NCBI GenBank assembly: GCA_964620445.1 | Contig: CAZUHB010000036.1 | Location: 1-64,000 of the forward strand | Reading direction: 5' to 3' | Length of the DNA: 64,000 nt | Source of the DNA: CAZUHB01 sp964620445 | GTDB taxonomy: Bacteria; Planctomycetota; B15-G4; CAYZWU01 | Shown: piece after piece, positions 36,483-46,560 of the stretch | Layout: each line of letters begins with the position of its first letter | Numbering within the stretch: position 1 is the first letter of the stretch | Position numbers and translations under genes: made by a program | Notes under the pieces: model-generated | Database searches by the model: none | Told to the model about the DNA's origin: nothing | Seen by the model: the letters and a program-made list of their open reading frames with translations, nothing else

Positions 36483-37376
36483 TCAATTGAGGAAAGACTG
36501 AATCCACCTGGGCCAGGTGGTCAGCGCGAAATGATAGACCTCTTCCCGGAAGAGAATGATCACGATCATGCCGAGAGAGAGAAATGGACCGAAGGGGATG
36601 TCCTGGCGCTTTGTCACCAGCTTGTAGGCGATTCCGATCACCGATCCCGCGAGACAAGCGAGCAGGAACACGGCGATACACGCATCCCATCCGAGGAAGC
36701 CGCCAACGAGAGCCATGAACTTCACGTCTCCAAATCCCATGGCGTCCTTCTTGAAAATGAACTTCCCCAGGACCCCGACAGCGAAGAGCGAGCCGGCGCC
36801 CACGGCGGCTCCAACCACGGCGGAGATGACTCCTGCCAGCGGATGCCAGAGCGACGGTGCGAGAGCCATGTAGAGACGGTCCTGTTCGTGGAGAAGGGGC
36901 AGGAGAGCCGACAGCAGAGGTGCCGCGATCATCCCGGGAAAGTTGATTTCGTCGGGGATGATCTTGAAGTCGATATCGATGAAGGTGACAACCACGGCGA
37001 TCATGACGAGCACGAGGTGCACCAGGTACACGAAAAAGAGCTGGAGGCTGTGAGGTCCGCCTTCGATAAAACCGTCCATCTCCCGGAAAGTGACGATCAC
37101 GAAGAGCAGGAGCGTGAGACCCTCGACGATGGGGTATCTCGGTGATATCGACTCGCGGCAGTTCCGGCACCGGCCGCAGAGAATCAGGTAGGAAAGGATC
37201 GGAATGTTCTCGTACCACTTGATCGTGGTACCGCAATGAGGGCAGTACGAACGACGCGGTTTGTTGATGGAGAGATCCTCACGCGGAAGCCTGTAGATGA
37301 CAACATTCAAAAAGCTTCCGAGTGTTGCTCCGAAACAGCCTGCCACCAGGGGAAGCAGGAAGCTGATTTCCTTCAT
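36483..37376 (-). CDS. pilD: Type IV prepilin peptidase / N-methyltransferase
   Basis: Predicted 297-aa inner-membrane aspartic protease that cleaves and N-methylates prepilins and type II pseudopilins. An N-terminal helix and the methyltransferase-type region carry paired CxxC motifs (YCPHCG, CRNC). Catalytic aspartates are in DIDFKIIPDEINFPG and GFGDVKFMALVGGFLG. Seven to eight hydrophobic segments follow the family pattern. ATG 37376 overlaps the stop of the upstream lipoprotein gene (ATGA) and has AGGAG. It should process substrates of the secretin-dependent machine whose other parts are scattered in this window. Confidence 0.95.
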   Translation of the reverse strand: MKEISFLLPLVAGCFGATLGSFLNVVIYRLPREDLSINKPRRSYCPHCGTTIKWYENIPILSYLILCGRCRNCRESISPRYPIVEGLTLLLFVIVTFREMDGFIEGGPHSLQLFFVYLVHLVLVMIAVVVTFIDIDFKIIPDEINFPGMIAAPLLSALLPLLHEQDRLYMALAPSLWHPLAGVISAVVGAAVGAGSLFAVGVLGKFIFKKDAMGFGDVKFMALVGGFLGWDACIAVFLLACLAGSVIGIAYKLVTKRQDIPFGPFLSLGMIVIILFREEVYHFALTTWPRWIQSFLN

Positions 37377-38203
37377 GGACTGCTCCTGAACTCGACATGA
37401 TCGAAGTTGGTACCATCGATTCTGTTCCCCGCGAAATCGGTGAAATCGAGGGATTCGTTTCTCAATTGATATCGACTTCGCTCGACGAGCCGTTCGAGAG
37501 GACGGATGGCGACCTTCTTGTTTTCAGAGCCGTCCTCGAAGCTGCATGCAAGAGGAATCACCCTGCTACGGCCATTGTCGCTCACGACGTGAAGGACCGG
37601 TGAACTCTCGAGCACACTCGCGGGGTACAGCGCCTCGGAGAATTCGATCACGATACAACCGTCCTCGGGAATGATGACTCCCTCCATGGTGATCTCGCTC
37701 GACAGCGTGCCATTGACCGACACCAGTCTCGGCGACTCGGACGGCGAGGGATCGACAAAAGCCGAAAAGACGCCTCTCTCAACATCACGGCCGGTCGTGG
37801 CAAAAGAAAACTCCTTTTTCCACTCCAGGCTCCGGCCGCAGGCCGAGAGGATCACCCCGTGAGCCGGAAAACCCGCGAAAATTATTCTGTACGTCTGTCG
37901 GGCCGCAAGACCTGTATCGGAGAGGTCGACCCGTACGGGCAGAGCGGGCCTGAACCGGAGTTCTTTTCCCACAACGCTCCACGATCCTCGAGGGCTGATC
38001 CCTTTTTCATCGACCAGCACAACACTCGACGGACCGATCGAGAGAGGATCCACGGCGAGCGAGAAGCGGATGGTCAACGACTCGTTCAACCGCACGTCGT
38101 CGCGTCCCTCCTGGAGAAACTCGACGAGTTCGAAAGAAACCTGCCGCGAGCACCCGAGTGCTGCCAGGAACAGAACAAGAATCGGAAGGAATCGCGCTCG
38201 CAT
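37373..38203 (-). CDS. Lipoprotein with Ig-like (Big_5-type) domain, coupled to prepilin peptidase
   Basis: Predicted 276-aa lipoprotein. The signal peptide ends in lipobox AALGC (lipid Cys about residue 18). A Big_5-like strand pattern follows (SLTIRFSLAVDPLSIGPSSVVLVD, then GKELRFRPALP), and a second similar unit lies at about residues 165-270 (CIVIEFSEALYPASV..., RYQLRNESLDFTDFAGNRI). The same fold type appears in the giant lipoproteins. The stop codon overlaps the pilD start (ATGA), so the two are translationally coupled. That suggests a link to pilin processing or secretion, but the lipoprotein could simply be an operon passenger. GAAGG precedes the ATG. Confidence 0.75.
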   Translation of the reverse strand: MRARFLPILVLFLAALGCSRQVSFELVEFLQEGRDDVRLNESLTIRFSLAVDPLSIGPSSVVLVDEKGISPRGSWSVVGKELRFRPALPVRVDLSDTGLAARQTYRIIFAGFPAHGVILSACGRSLEWKKEFSFATTGRDVERGVFSAFVDPSPSESPRLVSVNGTLSSEITMEGVIIPEDGCIVIEFSEALYPASVLESSPVLHVVSDNGRSRVIPLACSFEDGSENKKVAIRPLERLVERSRYQLRNESLDFTDFAGNRIDGTNFDHVEFRSSP

Positions 38204-38324
38204 AGCTAACCTTCAGAGAATCCTCCAACGCCAAGGAGAGACTCTACAATTTTGACCGGACCGAGAAAAATGTTTTCTTCGCTTTGGACTCGGAGAGGGG
38301 GGCGGCGACTCCACGTGAAAAACG

Positions 38325-38376
38325 AAAAGTTGCCGGCTCTGTTCCATTTTTCCGAAACCGAGCCGGCAACTTTTTT
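38325..38376 (-). terminator. Rho-independent terminator of the 1332-aa lipoprotein gene
   Basis: 15-bp stem AAAAGTTGCCGGCTC (38325-38339) with GAGCCGGCAACTTTT (38360-38374), 20-nt loop. T-rich tails exist on both strands, so it is potentially bidirectional. It lies between the giant lipoprotein's stop and the start of the pilD-coupled lipoprotein gene, which therefore needs its own promoter. Confidence 0.85.
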
Positions 38377-38419
38377 GTCCTCGTATATGGCGCCGCCCCA
38401 CTCAATCGTGTCAGGCGGA

Positions 38420-41400
38420 TCAGTACTGCATCTTTACCCGCACGAAATTCACCTGAGGCTTCGGGCTGCTCGGCGTCAGATTGAAGCCATCTTTCGCCGT
38501 GTTCAATCCGACTCTGAAACGGATGAACTGCATCCCGCTCAGAGAAGTGATATCTCCGGTCCATTCAGTGATCGAGTCCGGATCAGGAACCTTGGAACCA
38601 GGTACGATCGGTCTGGCCCCCTGAAACATGACGGAGACCTCGTTCTCTTCGGGAATGTAGTGCACCGCACCGCCATCCCAGTCGGGGGCGTAGATTTCGA
38701 TATCGTTCTGTTCAGGATTGGGTATGTGGCCGTTGTGCTCGATGACGAGGCCCGTTGCCGTGTCGATCCCCATAAAACCGGTAAAGACCGGCGCGGGGTC
38801 GCCCCCGATCGAATCGCGATGGACGGTCTGGCCCATATCGAGCCATTCGGAGAGGCCGTAGGACAAAGGTCCGAGCGTGGTCGGCGTCTTGCTCGGCGGG
38901 ACCAGACAATCGTAGCCTTCGACCTCGAAGGTGCGCGGGATCCATCTGTTCCCGCCTGGGTCCATCATGATCAGAAAATGATAGTAGATTTTGGCACAGT
39001 TGTTGTTGCCGCACTTGCAGAATGAGGGGTTGCCGTCGCAGAGGCCATCGGGTCCTTCCCAGTCAACAACACAGATCTCGGCAAAGATCGAATTCCAGTC
39101 TTCCACCTCGAGATCGTTGACCCAGTCGGAGACCTGCAACTGCACCATTCCGAAACCGCCATAACCGCCGTCTCCCGGGGCCCAGCAGCAGAAGGTCGCC
39201 CTGTGGTTCCTTCCGAACAGACAGTTGTTATTTTCATGGGCGGCGAGGGTGACCTTGGTCACCTCTTTGCCGTCGCCCAGCCATCCACCAGACACATCGA
39301 TGACCGCACCCGCTCTGATAACGATTCTTTCGGCCGAGTCGAGGAGCACCGCGCCGCCGCTGCCGCCGCCGCCGCCGCCACCGAAGTTGGAATGCCCAAT
39401 GACCTCACCGCCGCCGCCGTCGCCGCCTCTCGCGACGATGCTGCCCGAGTCGGTGATGACGATCTCGCCGAGAGCATACAATCCCAGTGCGCCACCGCCG
39501 CCGCCGCCGCCACCGCCCTTGGCGTCGTACGCGCTGCGATCGAGAGGAGGAATCCAGCTGGCCGCCATGCCGATCGTGGTGGGGTTCATGCTGTCCAGCC
39601 TCGAGCCGCCGCCGCCGCCACCCTGGCCTCCGTGGAGAACAGTCACTTCGCCTCCCTGGCCGATGAAGTCGTTGTCGGGATCTTCGTCGGGGAAAACAGC
39701 CTCTCCAGCGTTACCCCCCCGGGGATGGGTCGTTTCGTAACGATGCCCCGGATCGGACCACGAGGCCGGAGCTCCATCATCGAAATACCAAGGATCGCGC
39801 GGCAAGTACCTGACCAGTTCCGAGGGGTCCGCTTCGTACTGGCCCATGCCGTGATATCCGTATGAACCCTCCTGGTAGAGCGAGCCGCCACCGCCGCCCG
39901 CGCCGCGCGAATCGGGATCAGGCTTGGAGCTCCCGTAGGCGACGTCGGTTCCGTCGGCGCCGCACTCGCCGCCGCCGCCGCCGTTCTGCCTCAGGTTGGA
40001 ATATCCCCATCCTGATTCGCCGGCTTTCGGTGACCGGAGGTCGGTGAGTAGCTGAAAATCGTCCGGCTTGGGAGGCTGGGACATACCGCCGCGTCCTCCG
40101 CCGGGGCCGCCCATTCCGCCCGGAACGGGAACGAAAGCGGAATTGAAGGTTACGTCGTTGGATCCTTTGACTCCCGAACAATTGATCGTTCCGGCGATCT
40201 CCACCCGCCCGGTGGCGGTGAGGACCAGCGGATTCGAACCGAGCCCCTTCACTTCAACCCCCTCGGGGATGATGATATCGCGAAAGTGGAACACACCGCC
40301 AGTCACGACGGTCGTCTTCTTCACGCCGGGAGTGGAACCGTCGAAAAGAGGAAAGGTTTGATAATCGGTATCGAGAAGAACCGTTGGATAGACACCGAGG
40401 GGCTTGAAATCGCCGAGGTTTCCTTCGCCGCTCAAGCCGTAGGTCGCCAGAAGGTGGCTGTATTCGGGAGGCTCACGATCCACGTCGTCGACAGCCCAGT
40501 TCGCCGGGGCCAATCCTTCGCGCATGGCGTTGCCTTCCCACTCCTGGTCGAGGAAATCCTCGAAGAAGGTGTCATCCACGGGCTGGCTTCCCGGGTTGAA
40601 GGTGGTGAAAGTCGCGATCAGGTCGGCCTCGGCCGAAATTCTGGCCACCTCCTCCTCGGTCGAGCCTTCTTCTTTCGCCACGCTTCCGAAACTGATATTG
40701 TCCAGGCCGCGACGCACGAAGAATTCGATCTCCTCACCGAAGGGCAAAACGCCCGAAGGTTTCAAAACGATCCTGGAGCCGTGATAATTGTTCTCGACCA
40801 GATCAGCAATTGTGCCGAGCCTGACCAGGCTGCTTTCGAGATTCAACGGAGAGGGATCGCTGAGCCCACCTGTCAAGGTGTACTCCTTGCCTGAAATGAA
40901 CTCGTAAATATCAAGGTCGAAAAGTTGAACTTTCAGGCCCTTTTGGTTGAAAACCACAAGCCGCGAAAACAGGGCCATGTTTATCGAGATGTTGTCCCCC
41001 GAACCGGAAAAGACCGTGGTGACCGTGGGTGGATCATCATGGAGTTTGATCTCGAGGATCGTGGAATAGGCGACGGGGGAACCGGAATTGATCACGGCAG
41101 CGCAAAAGAATGTGCCGTCGCAGCGGACCGCCATGTCGAGGATCGGGCCGTTCGTGAGCCCAATTTCCAGGAGATCGGTCGTGCTTCCCGTGTCCTTGTC
41201 GATGGAGATGATGCTACCGGTCGCATTGTCCACGGCAGAGAGTGTGCCGTCAGGAGCGAGACAGAGACCGTAGACAAGAGTTCTCCCATCCAGGTCCTTC
41301 GCCTCGTACAGGCGGCAGACACCCGGATATTCTAGATCGACATATTCCACCTTGTACAGTGTCGAGCCATCGATCCCGTACATGGTTCCTCCGCCGTCGA

Positions 41401-42418
41401 TCGCAATACTGTTCAATCCCGTGATCGTATAGGGCGGGTTCGCCTTTCGCGTCGTTCCAACGAGAGTCGCCTCTCCCGTCGCCCTCTTCACGTGGAGGAT
41501 GGACGGATCGTTGGCGGTGCCCGAGTTCAACGACGCGTAATAATCCGGACCATGATAAGAGAAGAACATGTTCTCATCGTCGACACCGTCGCCGGAAAGA
41601 TCCTCGCCGGCGATGTTATCATCATCGAAATAGAGCGGCTGATCGAACTCGAGAAAGAAGTCCTGCCAGACAGGGAAACCGTTCAAGTTCTCTGTAAACG
41701 TATTGATCGCCACTCCCTGATCGCCGTCGGCCGGATATTGACTCGTGATCGCTGGCGGAACAGCAGGGTGGTTCTGGAAGAAAAGGTTGGGCAGATCGGA
41801 AGAAATGGTATTGAACTGGATAGGATTCGTGACCGAGGCATACACCGATTTGAGATTCGATATCGACCCGCCCGTGTTGATCGGGACGTAGACGACGTAC
41901 TCCAGATCGGGAAGCAATCCCGGAATCGACTCGAGCCTGGCATTGGCGCTCAAGTCGATCGATTCAGAGGGGAAATAAGGAGTGAAGACGACGGTCTCTC
42001 CAATCCTCTCGAAGGTCCCCCGGGCAGGAATGATGTTCCTGTCCCAGTCGACGATAACGTCGGGTCCCAGATAGTCACCAGTGAGAAGAGCATAGATCTG
42101 GAGCGAATCGTACACGGCGGACTCGTCGATCACGACCAGGTCACTACCGTCGGGCACCCCGGTGAAGGTGAAGACCACCTGTTGACCGAGAGGCGCGGCT
42201 GTCGGAGGGACCGTGGTCGCTCCGGTGAGATCGGTCCAAGCGGGAAAGGTGATAGACTTGAGGGAGATACCATCGCCGTCGTTCTGCTGTCCCAGGCCGC
42301 CACCACCTCCGCCGCTTCCTCCCCCGCCGCCGCATCCGGCGGAGAAGAGGAGTGTGCTCGCGAACAGAAACGCGAATACAGCGCAATGAGCAGCTGAACA
42401 CTTCTTGATTCTCTTCAT
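38420..42418 (-). CDS. Giant glycine-rich lipoprotein with propeller-like and beta-solenoid-like regions
   Basis: Predicted 1332-aa lipoprotein, the largest here. Lipobox FSAGC near residue 29, then a poly-Gly tether (CGGGGGSGGGGGGLG). An N-terminal region (about 50-250) is Big_5-like. Residues about 300-480 have a repeated pattern with GLNSIAIDGGGTMYGID and YGLCLAPDGTLSAVD that resembles a beta-propeller. From about 720 to 1040 it is extremely Gly-rich (GGGGGGGGGALGLYALGEIVI, SGSIVARGGDGGGG), parallel to the 27-30.5 kb lipoprotein; both share a PLxxxATGxVxxxGTI element. A Cys-rich stretch (NNNCLF, TFCCWAP, CVVDWEGPDGLC, FCKCGNNNC) lies near 1070-1150. The C-terminal module QFIRFRVGLNTA...VNFVRVKM is shared with its relatives. 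Confidence 0.75.
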   Translation of the reverse strand: MKRIKKCSAAHCAVFAFLFASTLLFSAGCGGGGGSGGGGGGLGQQNDGDGISLKSITFPAWTDLTGATTVPPTAAPLGQQVVFTFTGVPDGSDLVVIDESAVYDSLQIYALLTGDYLGPDVIVDWDRNIIPARGTFERIGETVVFTPYFPSESIDLSANARLESIPGLLPDLEYVVYVPINTGGSISNLKSVYASVTNPIQFNTISSDLPNLFFQNHPAVPPAITSQYPADGDQGVAINTFTENLNGFPVWQDFFLEFDQPLYFDDDNIAGEDLSGDGVDDENMFFSYHGPDYYASLNSGTANDPSILHVKRATGEATLVGTTRKANPPYTITGLNSIAIDGGGTMYGIDGSTLYKVEYVDLEYPGVCRLYEAKDLDGRTLVYGLCLAPDGTLSAVDNATGSIISIDKDTGSTTDLLEIGLTNGPILDMAVRCDGTFFCAAVINSGSPVAYSTILEIKLHDDPPTVTTVFSGSGDNISINMALFSRLVVFNQKGLKVQLFDLDIYEFISGKEYTLTGGLSDPSPLNLESSLVRLGTIADLVENNYHGSRIVLKPSGVLPFGEEIEFFVRRGLDNISFGSVAKEEGSTEEEVARISAEADLIATFTTFNPGSQPVDDTFFEDFLDQEWEGNAMREGLAPANWAVDDVDREPPEYSHLLATYGLSGEGNLGDFKPLGVYPTVLLDTDYQTFPLFDGSTPGVKKTTVVTGGVFHFRDIIIPEGVEVKGLGSNPLVLTATGRVEIAGTINCSGVKGSNDVTFNSAFVPVPGGMGGPGGGRGGMSQPPKPDDFQLLTDLRSPKAGESGWGYSNLRQNGGGGGECGADGTDVAYGSSKPDPDSRGAGGGGGSLYQEGSYGYHGMGQYEADPSELVRYLPRDPWYFDDGAPASWSDPGHRYETTHPRGGNAGEAVFPDEDPDNDFIGQGGEVTVLHGGQGGGGGGSRLDSMNPTTIGMAASWIPPLDRSAYDAKGGGGGGGGGALGLYALGEIVITDSGSIVARGGDGGGGEVIGHSNFGGGGGGGSGGAVLLDSAERIVIRAGAVIDVSGGWLGDGKEVTKVTLAAHENNNCLFGRNHRATFCCWAPGDGGYGGFGMVQLQVSDWVNDLEVEDWNSIFAEICVVDWEGPDGLCDGNPSFCKCGNNNCAKIYYHFLIMMDPGGNRWIPRTFEVEGYDCLVPPSKTPTTLGPLSYGLSEWLDMGQTVHRDSIGGDPAPVFTGFMGIDTATGLVIEHNGHIPNPEQNDIEIYAPDWDGGAVHYIPEENEVSVMFQGARPIVPGSKVPDPDSITEWTGDITSLSGMQFIRFRVGLNTAKDGFNLTPSSPKPQVNFVRVKMQY

Positions 42419-42606
42419 CTTGAGTCAGCCTTTCTCCAGCAGGCTCTCGCTCCTGGAATTACTGAGGGCACGCGGCTGTCAGTATTTTTTGGTCGTGTTC
42501 GCATGGAACACAATTGATTAATTTGTTATAGCCTCGCTTCTGGACTTCACCCGGAACAAGGCCGTTCGCGAGCTTTTGGCAAGCAAAAGTAATCGCGATT
42601 CTCGAG

Positions 42607-45600
42607 CTATCTCCGGTACGGAACCAGGAGAGTGTCTATGGCCGGCAACTCGCTCGTCTCGAGATTACCCTCGAACATCGCCTTGAACTGGACGTAAGGT
42701 CTCTGTCCCACGTTCAAGAGACCGATGTCCTCGGGAAGAACCCAATCCGTCGGATTCGTGCCGTCGGCATCGGCGGCCGCCCGGAACCAGAGGGTCAATT
42801 TCGTACCAGGCACGAGCTCGTCCAACGGCGGATCGATGATCGGCGACAGATATTCGGGATCGTCCAGGTTGATCGGCCTGACCCGCAGCAAGGGGCTCTC
42901 GATCGTCGACAGCCTCTTCGCATAATTGAAGATAATGAAGTAGCGCGAGTTGTCGCCCCACTCCCCCGTTCCGGGAAGCATGTCGTCCCAGGCCTTGTTC
43001 CACGACCTGTCGTCATCGGGCTGGCCTGAGCCATCGACAGGCGGATTCATTTCGTCGTAAGGGTCGCTTGCCGCGTGAATGGACGTTCGGCGCGGAACGG
43101 GAGGATCGGTGATCGTCGTGTTACCACGGCAATAAGCTCTGAACCGCGGCAACTGGGACGACTGGATTCCGGCACAGAAGGTATAACCGTTCGTCAGGGC
43201 AACAGCCAAGCCGTCGTTGTCGTCGGTGCGAATCTCGATCGCCATTCCTCTCGAGGAATCGTAGCCGTAACCAGGATGTTCCGTGGGATTATCGAACTCG
43301 GGATAAGAATGATAGTAGTTGAATTTGGATCCCTGGTTCTTTGGTGCGAAGAGATTGTTCTGATCGATGAAATAGGGACGGCCGTCGGTATACTGCTCGA
43401 CCGGATCGGAGTTGAACTTGTCCAGATCGATCGAATCTCCAACCACGATCACCCACTCGTCTCGACGGGAACCATCCTCATCCGCGTCATAGACGTTCGA
43501 CTTGGAAATCGGCGGAGTCTCTTCCTTGTAGAGTCCCCAGTCTCCCCTGAACGAATCAAATTTCTCCTTGAGACCTGACGCAGCGTTTTCGGGAATACCT
43601 CCCGATTCTCTCGTATCGGGATCATCGTGGAGGCCGTCGAGAGTGCTGTCGATTTCCATGTTCGAGAGGCAGACCGCGATCTGCATCTTCTTGATATACG
43701 TGTTCGTCACATTCCCGCCGATAGGTGCCCAGGCGAGACCGACCAGGTCGAGAATCGTTCCCTCGAATGAAGGAACGTCGGGCGATGCATCGCCGCGACG
43801 GTAGACCTGATGAAACCGGACTCCGTTGCTGGCGTTGATCGGCGTTCCCGCTCCGAAGGGAGTCTTCGAAATCGGATCGGGATAGGACGGCGACGAGGGA
43901 GACGGCGGGTTGAAGTCATCGAATACGTGTTCGATGAACTCCACGGCATGGCCGGACAGGAAGCCGCTCATCCCGAGGTTGATGTCCCCGATGTGCGGTC
44001 CGTAGATCTCGTTATCGAGATGGGTCCCGTCCTGGTCGTCGTGGTCCTTGAATACGACGCCGGTGATCGGCGGATCGGCCGAGGGATCAGCAGCTGTTTC
44101 CGGCAATCCCATGAATCGATGAATGATCAAGCCGTGATTGTCAAGGCCCGGATCACCGGAACATGCAAGGTTGATCTGAAAATCGATAGCCGGCGGAAAC
44201 GCCCCCCGGCCAGGGGTTCCCTCGTTGATGATGCAGTAGGGATCGGCCTTGTCGAAGAACTGTTCCGGTTGGCCCAGAGGCTGGCCGCCCAGGTCGGTGA
44301 CACCCAGAACGCCCTGCGCTTCCAGGTCCTCGATGATTCCCGCCCCCGGAGGCCACGACGAAGGATCACCGAGTGACTCGTAGAAGGCCTCTACCTGCTT
44401 CTCCGACGGCACGGTGCGAAGAACGAAGCGTAGATCGGTGGCGGATTGCCCGAAACCGATGAACTGTTCTCCGCCGAGCAGCCCGAACTGGTCGATATGT
44501 ACGGGTTCGAAGTAAATCGTGGACTGGCGGTTTTCCGAGGTCACGTTGCCGAGCCTCATGGCGCTCAGTAGTGGATCGGTGGGAGATCCGATGTCATCGG
44601 CCACGTAGAAGCTATCGAAGGGGAGGAAGGAATCGATGTCCATCGATTCTGAGAACTGCAAACCCACGCGCCAGTTGGCGCCGATTGGATTGTCCGGATC
44701 TTCGCCGGCCGGATAGTCGACCGGCACCCAGGCATTGCCGTCCCACTCGGAGAACTTCAAAAAGTAGATCAGTTCCGAATTCTTGTCATCCTCGGGGTCG
44801 TCGGGATCCCTGGGGTGATTGACCGGATCGATTGCGGTCTCGGGCCGCGAGATATCGTTGATCGGTTCGAAGTACTCGACGCGCTGTAAGATGTAGGCGT
44901 CTCCCACCTGAGGAAGACCGTATACGAAACCCGGTTCGTTTTCGTCGATCCAGAGGTGCGTCGCATCGTTGCGCGTCACGCGGACTTTTGCTTCCCACGC
45001 TGTTCCCGGCCGTAGAGTGAGAGTTGTCGCGGCCCACTCGCCGTCGCCGCCATTGGCTGTGATATTGAAATCGACAGCGTTGTCCTCGATCTCCACGTAG
45101 CCGCCGCTGAAGACCACCCCGGTCAAAGTACCGGATTCGTTCACCTCGCGGACGATTCGGGGAGACGCCAAGTCGGGAAGAAATCCGTTGAAGGTCAGAT
45201 CTCCGAAACTGACGAAGTCCAGGTTGCGGTTACCCGGATTGAATCGCACCGGGTTCTGCGGCGCACCGAGTGAGTCGGCGCGCACACCGAGTTCGAGACC
45301 CGCAGAGGATTGGAGCACGTTCGGGTTCGTGCCGATCGAGTAGAACACGATTTGCACAAAGCCGAAGTGGTCAGCGATCGGCATCCCGAATTCATCGAAC
45401 ACAACCGGCGAGGCTGGAAATCCCACATTCTCATCCACGAGAGGATTGAGAATGACACGGTCACCGAGGAGCGTTACCTGAATCGGCACCGAGCGCCCCA
45501 GTTTGTCCACGAGCTGAATCGGACTGAGGGCGGTGAGCAGGTTGTCGGCGTCGAGGTGCAGCGAGTCCGGATCGACGGGCTGCGAGAAGTCGACGACGAG

Positions 45601-45978
45601 CGTCGCGTTTCGAGGAATGATCTTGGGCTCGAAAGGCTGCGTCGACGTATCGACGAGGTTTAGAGACCAGAGATTTCCAATCTCGTCGTCCGGATAAAGA
45701 GTCTTGGGATATCCGGGGAGGAGGAAACCGGTCACGGGATCGGATTCGATATAGGACGCTGGATTAACGACCTCGTATGCGACAGCCCGGCTATCGAGCA
45801 AGGGTCGGCCGAACAGGATATCTTGGAGGAAGAAATCACTCTCCCAGCTACCACCGTTCCACGAGAGTCCCGTGTCCTTCTTGTTCGAGCCGCCACCGCC
45901 GCTTCCGCAACTGAGCGCGAGGCCGGCCAGGACAAAAATCGCCACCAGGAACCAGAATCTCTGCTGTTGAGTCGCCAT
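42607..45978 (-). CDS. Giant lipoprotein of unknown family (tandem paralog A)
   Basis: Predicted 1123-aa lipoprotein: lipobox LALSC at about residue 24, then CGSGGGGSNKK. A Big_5-like Ig domain (NATLVVDFSQPVDPDSLHLDADN... about residues 125-205) follows the N-terminal WNGGSWESDFFL region. The remaining ~900 residues match no domain I recognise. They match the next upstream gene throughout, with long conserved stretches such as KNQGSKFNYY, YDSSRGMAIEIRTD, DPYCIINEGTPGRGAFPPAIDF, and DNSRYFIIFNYAKRLS. The C-terminal PYVQFKAMFEGN...IDTLLVPY module is shared with the other giant lipoproteins. AAAGGTGG precedes the ATG. Probably surface-located; no active-site motif found. Confidence 0.75.
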   Translation of the reverse strand: MATQQQRFWFLVAIFVLAGLALSCGSGGGGSNKKDTGLSWNGGSWESDFFLQDILFGRPLLDSRAVAYEVVNPASYIESDPVTGFLLPGYPKTLYPDDEIGNLWSLNLVDTSTQPFEPKIIPRNATLVVDFSQPVDPDSLHLDADNLLTALSPIQLVDKLGRSVPIQVTLLGDRVILNPLVDENVGFPASPVVFDEFGMPIADHFGFVQIVFYSIGTNPNVLQSSAGLELGVRADSLGAPQNPVRFNPGNRNLDFVSFGDLTFNGFLPDLASPRIVREVNESGTLTGVVFSGGYVEIEDNAVDFNITANGGDGEWAATTLTLRPGTAWEAKVRVTRNDATHLWIDENEPGFVYGLPQVGDAYILQRVEYFEPINDISRPETAIDPVNHPRDPDDPEDDKNSELIYFLKFSEWDGNAWVPVDYPAGEDPDNPIGANWRVGLQFSESMDIDSFLPFDSFYVADDIGSPTDPLLSAMRLGNVTSENRQSTIYFEPVHIDQFGLLGGEQFIGFGQSATDLRFVLRTVPSEKQVEAFYESLGDPSSWPPGAGIIEDLEAQGVLGVTDLGGQPLGQPEQFFDKADPYCIINEGTPGRGAFPPAIDFQINLACSGDPGLDNHGLIIHRFMGLPETAADPSADPPITGVVFKDHDDQDGTHLDNEIYGPHIGDINLGMSGFLSGHAVEFIEHVFDDFNPPSPSSPSYPDPISKTPFGAGTPINASNGVRFHQVYRRGDASPDVPSFEGTILDLVGLAWAPIGGNVTNTYIKKMQIAVCLSNMEIDSTLDGLHDDPDTRESGGIPENAASGLKEKFDSFRGDWGLYKEETPPISKSNVYDADEDGSRRDEWVIVVGDSIDLDKFNSDPVEQYTDGRPYFIDQNNLFAPKNQGSKFNYYHSYPEFDNPTEHPGYGYDSSRGMAIEIRTDDNDGLAVALTNGYTFCAGIQSSQLPRFRAYCRGNTTITDPPVPRRTSIHAASDPYDEMNPPVDGSGQPDDDRSWNKAWDDMLPGTGEWGDNSRYFIIFNYAKRLSTIESPLLRVRPINLDDPEYLSPIIDPPLDELVPGTKLTLWFRAAADADGTNPTDWVLPEDIGLLNVGQRPYVQFKAMFEGNLETSELPAIDTLLVPYRR

Positions 45979-46560
45979 CGAATTGCCACCTTTCTGATAC
46001 CAACCTGGCTAGTTGGGACGCACCCGGCAATGGGGTACAACAAAGCGAATCAATGGTGTAATAGCAATCAAAGTCAGAAGTTATACAACTGTATCAATAG
46101 GTTTCGGCGAAAATGGCGTTTGGCCTTTAACCCTTTGATAAAAATGTCTTAACTCTCGATCTTTAAAGTCCTCGACGGGCTTTCGAAAAAGCCGTCTCTA
46201 AAGTAATATTTTTATCCCAAAAAGGGGCAAAAATAAAGCGACTCGCCGCCCGATTTCGAGGAGCTGACCGGGAACTTTGATCCGGATTCAGCTCTCTTTT
46301 GCTGCCTGTTGAGTTCGGCCAACGTTCGAATCCAATTCAATACAGACATAACACACTTATCTATAGTATCTTACGCCTTCATTTATAAAGTCTCGTCGTA
46401 CGGCTGTCGGCAAAGAGTTTCGGGGGATTCAAAGTCTTCTGACAACTCGATTTAGTTAAATTTATTTAGCAGCCAAAAGGGAATGGGTGACACAAACCCC
46501 GGCGTTCCCGAAGCACCGAGCCGATCGAGTTCGATCAAACGAAGGAATCGTGACTGGTCA
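45979..46560. other. 582-bp AT-rich intergenic region
   Basis: The longest non-coding stretch in the window, between the two paralogous lipoprotein genes (both minus strand). It must hold the promoter of the downstream paralog (start 45978). A hairpin GAGCTGA-CCGG / CCGG-AT-TCAGCTC (46261-46294) is followed on the plus strand by TCTTTT and could end a plus-strand RNA. No recognised RNA family or open frame with coding character is seen. Confidence 0.7.

Noticed and set aside
39340..39640. GCC/CCG trinucleotide runs as microsatellite or CRISPR-like repeats
   Set aside because: They are the glycine codons of the minus-strand lipoprotein's GGGG runs, irregular in length and without repeat-spacer order.
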